A stretch of 64,000 nt of DNA. It comes from Verrucomicrobiota bacterium (GTDB taxonomy: Bacteria; Verrucomicrobiota; Verrucomicrobiia; Methylacidiphilales; UBA1321). The stretch's first letter is position 1, and each line of letters begins with the position of its first letter. The notes beneath the pieces are model-generated. The model searched no databases and was not told the origin of the DNA. It saw nothing but the letters and a program-made list of their open reading frames with translations. The stretch lies in assembly GCA_013286145.1 (NCBI GenBank), contig JABDGH010000001.1:1-64000 (forward strand), in the 5' to 3' direction. A program made the position numbers and the translations under genes. Below are positions 61,046-64,000 of this stretch, piece after piece.

Positions 61046-61260
61046 ATTAGAGAACTTTTAAGATGCCCGTTTTCCATCCACCCCAACGAGGATGTTATTC
61101 AGTCCGTCAAATATATTTGACCTTCAAAATATCATTCCCTCGATCAAACGTGTCAATACCTTTCATCCAACAGTATTGCGCTGCAACATCCTCGACTAAC
61201 TGACATGATCGCGGTCATTGCCCTGCCAGATAAAAACCGCCTAACTTAAGAACACCTCAA
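61046..61260. promoter_or_regulatory. Divergent promoter region
   Basis: This 215-bp region separates the SGNH gene and the TPR gene and must contain both promoters. An inverted repeat CGAGGATGTT (61087-61096) / AACATCCTCG (61185-61194) is present, but the spacing of about 88 bp makes an operator uncertain. The surrounding sequence is AT-rich (about 61107-61135). I see no clear -35/-10 boxes. Confidence 0.4.
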
Positions 61261-63348
61261 ATGGCCAAGGTTTCCTTTTCCAAAGACTTGAAATGGCCCT
61301 GGCTTCAAGCCGCATCGATTATTGCACTGGGCTTATGGGTATTTTCTCCAGCCTTTCACGGTGGCTGGCTTTGGGATGATGATCTCGCCATCACGGAAAA
61401 TCTCTCGATTCATAGTCCGTCAGGCCTGTGGATCATCTGGTTCCACTCGACGAATCTCGATTATTTTCCACTTAAAGACACCGTCGAATGGTTCCAGTGG
61501 CGCTGGTGGGGGATGGATACGCTTGGCTACCACCTGACCAATGTTGGCCTTCATCTTCTAAGCGCATTTCTCATCTGGCGTCTTCTGGCCCGACTCGGAA
61601 TTCGTCTGGCCTGGCTCGGCGGTCTTCTCTTTACGATACACCCCCTCGTCGTCGATTCGGTGGCCTGGATCAGCGAATTAAAAAACACCCTTTCGTTGCC
61701 ACTGCTGTTATTGGCCATGAACGCTTATATCGATTATGAAAGGGGGAAAAAGAGAGATCACTATCTCCTGTCCCTCTTTTTTTTCACCTGCGCGATACTG
61801 GCCAAGGCCTCAGTCGTCATGTTTCCCGTGGTTATTTTGCTCTATGCCTGGTGGCGACATGGACGGATTCGCGGCGAGGACTTGAAGGCAAGTCTCCCCT
61901 TTTTTTGCATCTCCTTTTTTCTCGGAGTTGTGACCATCTGGTTTCAACATACGCGCACGATGGATGCTCACTTCGTCGCAGGAGAAGCCTTTTTCTCGCG
62001 ATTGGCCTGCTCCGGGCTGATCATCGCCTTTTATCTTTTCAAGGCTGTCTTTCCAATTGGGCTTGATCCGATTTACCCGCGATGGGAAATCAGGCCGCTC
62101 ATGCCGTTGGGCTTCTTTTTTCTGCTCCTGTTCTGCCTTCTCATTTATTGGCTGATGACAAAACGTCAAAGCTGGGGACGTCATGCGTTGCTGGGATTCG
62201 GTTTTTTCCTCATCAATCTTTTTCCGGTGCTGGGCTTTATCTCCATGACATGGATGCATCTGGCGTGGGTCTCGGATCACCTGGTTTATCTACCGTTCAT
62301 TGGTTTGATCGGACTTGTGACCGCAGCCGTCAGTAGGATTTATGACCGATCCGCGTCCATGAGACCCTATATCGGAGGAGTTTTTTCGCTGCTCATCATA
62401 TTTCTGGCCTGTGAAAGCCACAGCTATGCGAAAATTTTCAGGGATAGCCAATCCTACTGGACGTACGTCACCGAGCATAATCCACAACCGTGGCAGGCCT
62501 ACAATAACCTGGGCATCACACTCATGCAAAAGGGCCAATCATCGGAAGCAATCCAGCAGTTTGAGAATATTTTAAAAATTGATCCGCATAATGTACGAGC
62601 TCATCTTAATTGGGGGAATACGCTGGATCAAATGGGGCGCCCCAGCGAAGCGATCCAGCAATTTCAGGAAGCGTTGCAAATCGATCCCAAAAATGAGAAG
62701 GCCCATAATGGTTGGGGGGATGCCTTAGCTCACGCTGGCCAGTATGAGCAGGCCATCGAACATTATCGGCTGGCTTTGCAGATCAAACCCGATTACGCGG
62801 AAGGTCACAGCAACCTGGGCGTCGCGCTGGCCCAAACCAATCACCTTTCGGAAGCAATAAAACAATACCTCGAAGCTCTCTCCATCGATCCCGATTATGC
62901 CGAGGCCCATCACAATCTGGGAAGAGCCTGGGGACTGGCCGGGCGTATGCCCGAAGCAATTGTTCAATTTCATCAAACCCTGCGACTCAATCCCGATAAT
63001 GCGGAAGCTCATAACGATTTGGGCGTCGCTCTTGTGCTAACCGACCATTTGTCCGAAGGGATCAGCCAGTACAAAGAGGCTCTTCGGATTAATCCCGATT
63101 ATGCCAAAGCCCATTATAATCTTGGAGCTGCCTTGGGCCAAAGCGGACACGCCCAGGAAGCGATGGAACAATTCCAGGAGGCCTTGCGAATTACTCCCAA
63201 CGATCCACAGACTCATTATAACCTGGCCGTGGTACTGGCTCAGACCGGGCATACCGAACAAGCGATAGCGCAGTTGGAAGAAGCCGTGCGGCTCAATCCC
63301 GAATACACCGCCGCAAAAGACAACCTGGCCAAGTTAAGGACGAAATAA
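61261..63348 (+). CDS. TMTC-like polytopic membrane protein with eight TPRs
   Basis: The 695-residue protein has about ten membrane helices in the first 400 residues. The luminal/periplasmic loop after helix 1 contains the acidic WDDDLAITENLSIHSP and the NLDYFPLKDTVEW segment typical of TMTC-like or PMT-like glycosyltransferases (GT-C fold). The FTIHPLVVDSVAWISELKNTLSLP segment is the family's best mark. Eight TPRs follow (about 405-690), each with the A-x-x-x-L-G / A-I-x-x-x-x-x-A-L-x-I-x-P pattern. An O-mannosylation-like role is inferred from the family only. It is preceded by the divergent promoter region and followed by repeat DNA. Confidence 0.88.
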   Translation: MAKVSFSKDLKWPWLQAASIIALGLWVFSPAFHGGWLWDDDLAITENLSIHSPSGLWIIWFHSTNLDYFPLKDTVEWFQWRWWGMDTLGYHLTNVGLHLLSAFLIWRLLARLGIRLAWLGGLLFTIHPLVVDSVAWISELKNTLSLPLLLLAMNAYIDYERGKKRDHYLLSLFFFTCAILAKASVVMFPVVILLYAWWRHGRIRGEDLKASLPFFCISFFLGVVTIWFQHTRTMDAHFVAGEAFFSRLACSGLIIAFYLFKAVFPIGLDPIYPRWEIRPLMPLGFFFLLLFCLLIYWLMTKRQSWGRHALLGFGFFLINLFPVLGFISMTWMHLAWVSDHLVYLPFIGLIGLVTAAVSRIYDRSASMRPYIGGVFSLLIIFLACESHSYAKIFRDSQSYWTYVTEHNPQPWQAYNNLGITLMQKGQSSEAIQQFENILKIDPHNVRAHLNWGNTLDQMGRPSEAIQQFQEALQIDPKNEKAHNGWGDALAHAGQYEQAIEHYRLALQIKPDYAEGHSNLGVALAQTNHLSEAIKQYLEALSIDPDYAEAHHNLGRAWGLAGRMPEAIVQFHQTLRLNPDNAEAHNDLGVALVLTDHLSEGISQYKEALRINPDYAKAHYNLGAALGQSGHAQEAMEQFQEALRITPNDPQTHYNLAVVLAQTGHTEQAIAQLEEAVRLNPEYTAAKDNLAKLRTK

Positions 63349-63367
63349 AATGTCATGCACAGCCACC

Positions 63368-63430
63368 CTCGTTCCCAAGTTGAACTTGGGAACGAGAAAA
63401 TCTGCGACGGTCATAGACCACCGCTACATT
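63368..63430. repeat. Family D unit next to an inverted family C unit
   Basis: The family D palindrome CTCGTTCCCAAGTTGAACTT with arm TTGGGAACGAG lies at 63368-63396. It is directly followed by CTGCGACGGTCATAGACC (to 63430), the inverse of the family C unit at 49264-49293. Both lie between the converging TPR and isomerase genes and may end their transcripts, which is inference. Confidence 0.75.
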
Positions 63431-63435
63431 TGATC

Positions 63436-64000
63436 TTACTTCCGATCAAACGCCGCGTCGAATGCCACTTTGCTCGGGGAAAAATCGAGCTTTCGCACAA
63501 AAGCCGCGGCCTCGGTTGCTCCATGCTCACGATCCATTCCGATATCCTCCCACTCCACGGAAAGCGGCCCGGCATATTGAATATCGTTCAAGGCGCGAAT
63601 GATTTCCTCGAAGTTGACGCTTCCACGCCCGAGTGAACGAAATTCCCAGAAACGGCGGGAGTCGCCAAACTTGGTGTGCCCGCCAAAAACACCCGCCTCG
63701 GTAAGTTGCGAAGACCAATGAACATCCTTCATGTGCACATGATAAATGCGATCGGCAAACTTCCGAATGAAGCGGACGTAATCGACACCCTGATAACCGA
63801 GGTGGGAGGGGTCGTAGTTGAAGCCAAACTCGGGCCGGTTCTTCAACGCTTTCAGAGCCCGCTCGGCACTGACGATATCGAAGGCGATTTCCGTGGGATG
63901 CACCTCGAGGGCAAAGCGAACGCCAGCTTTCTTAAACTCATCGAGAATTGGATTCCAGCGTTTGGCAAAATCGGCAAAGCCATCTTCAATCTGTGCGTCA
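63436..64000 (-). CDS. Sugar phosphate isomerase/epimerase, truncated by the window
   Basis: The frame is open from the stop at 63436 to the right edge of the window (first complete codon at 63999), so the true start lies beyond it. The 187 residues visible form the C-terminal half of a xylose-isomerase-like TIM barrel: [10 protein letters not shown] (metal-ligand Glu), [28 protein letters not shown] (metal ligand His and Asp) and [13 protein letters not shown]. The family isomerises or epimerises sugars or myo-inositol derivatives. The substrate cannot be read. Confidence 0.9.
   Translation of the reverse strand, partial: DAQIEDGFADFAKRWNPILDEFKKAGVRFALEVHPTEIAFDIVSAERALKALKNRPEFGFNYDPSHLGYQGVDYVRFIRKFADRIYHVHMKDVHWSSQLTEAGVFGGHTKFGDSRRFWEFRSLGRGSVNFEEIIRALNDIQYAGPLSVEWEDIGMDREHGATEAAAFVRKLDFSPSKVAFDAAFDRK

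Noticed and set aside
61087-61194. Inverted repeat CGAGGATGTT/AACATCCTCG as an operator
   Set aside because: The arms are 88 bp apart and no regulator gene is near; a chance match of ten bases in an AT-rich spacer cannot be excluded.

Overview
The window reads as a chromosomal segment of a Gram-negative bacterium of the Planctomycetes-Verrucomicrobia-Chlamydiae group, most likely a Verrucomicrobiota. The case is inference from gene content: a MoxR/DUF58/BatA/DUF4159 operon of the layout common in that phylum, a PEP-CTERM sorted exoprotein, RNase HIII, a large S53 peptidase with NHL repeats, a TMTC-like TPR membrane protein, and weak or absent Shine-Dalgarno sequences before most genes. I see no phage, IS transposase, CRISPR array, rRNA or tRNA gene.

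Layout. 0-0.7 kb: tail of a small membrane protein and a DUF2752 gene. 0.7-13.6 kb (minus strand): a seven-gene operon in the order DUF3857/transglutaminase, MoxR ATPase, DUF58, BatA/VWA, DUF4175-like coiled coil with a Gly-Gln tract, VWA membrane protein, DUF4159. 13.7-19 kb: secreted proteins (PEP-CTERM protein, Gln-rich small exoprotein, S53 peptidase). 19.1-22 kb: Cu+ ATPase and a SYLF lipoprotein-like protein. 22.5-28.2 kb: four consecutive two-component proteins with no DNA-binding output. 28.4-31.4 kb: SulP anion transporter and an MFS exporter. 31.6-35.6 kb: a tightly packed cassette ending in an MBOAT/AlgJ pair for O-acetylating an exported glycan. 35.7-39.3 kb: GH128-like hydrolase, methyltransferase, GT9 and GT4, i.e. 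surface glycan functions. 39.5-49.1 kb: housekeeping genes (mutY, rnhC, carA, prmA, a chorismate mutase fusion, scpB) with a long Pro-rich coiled-coil membrane protein. 49.1-51.8 kb: a repeat-rich, partly AT-rich accessory patch with an orphan membrane protein and a nucleotidyltransferase pair. 51.8-57 kb: a conserved uncharacterised protein, FkbM methyltransferase, nrdR with a coupled ATP-cone-like partner, purEK. 57.7-64 kb: FtsX-type permease, SGNH hydrolase, TMTC-like TPR protein and a truncated sugar isomerase/epimerase.

The less expected layer is the intergenic DNA. At least four families of palindromic repeats (called A-D here) sit almost only between genes from 40.6 kb onward. In one place a family A element lies inside a family B element with a candidate 5-bp target duplication, which points to mobility. 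I did not find a system I can claim as new; the strongest candidates are the nested palindromes, the ATP-cone-like protein translationally coupled to nrdR, and the degenerate caspase-like/transglutaminase protein heading the MoxR operon.
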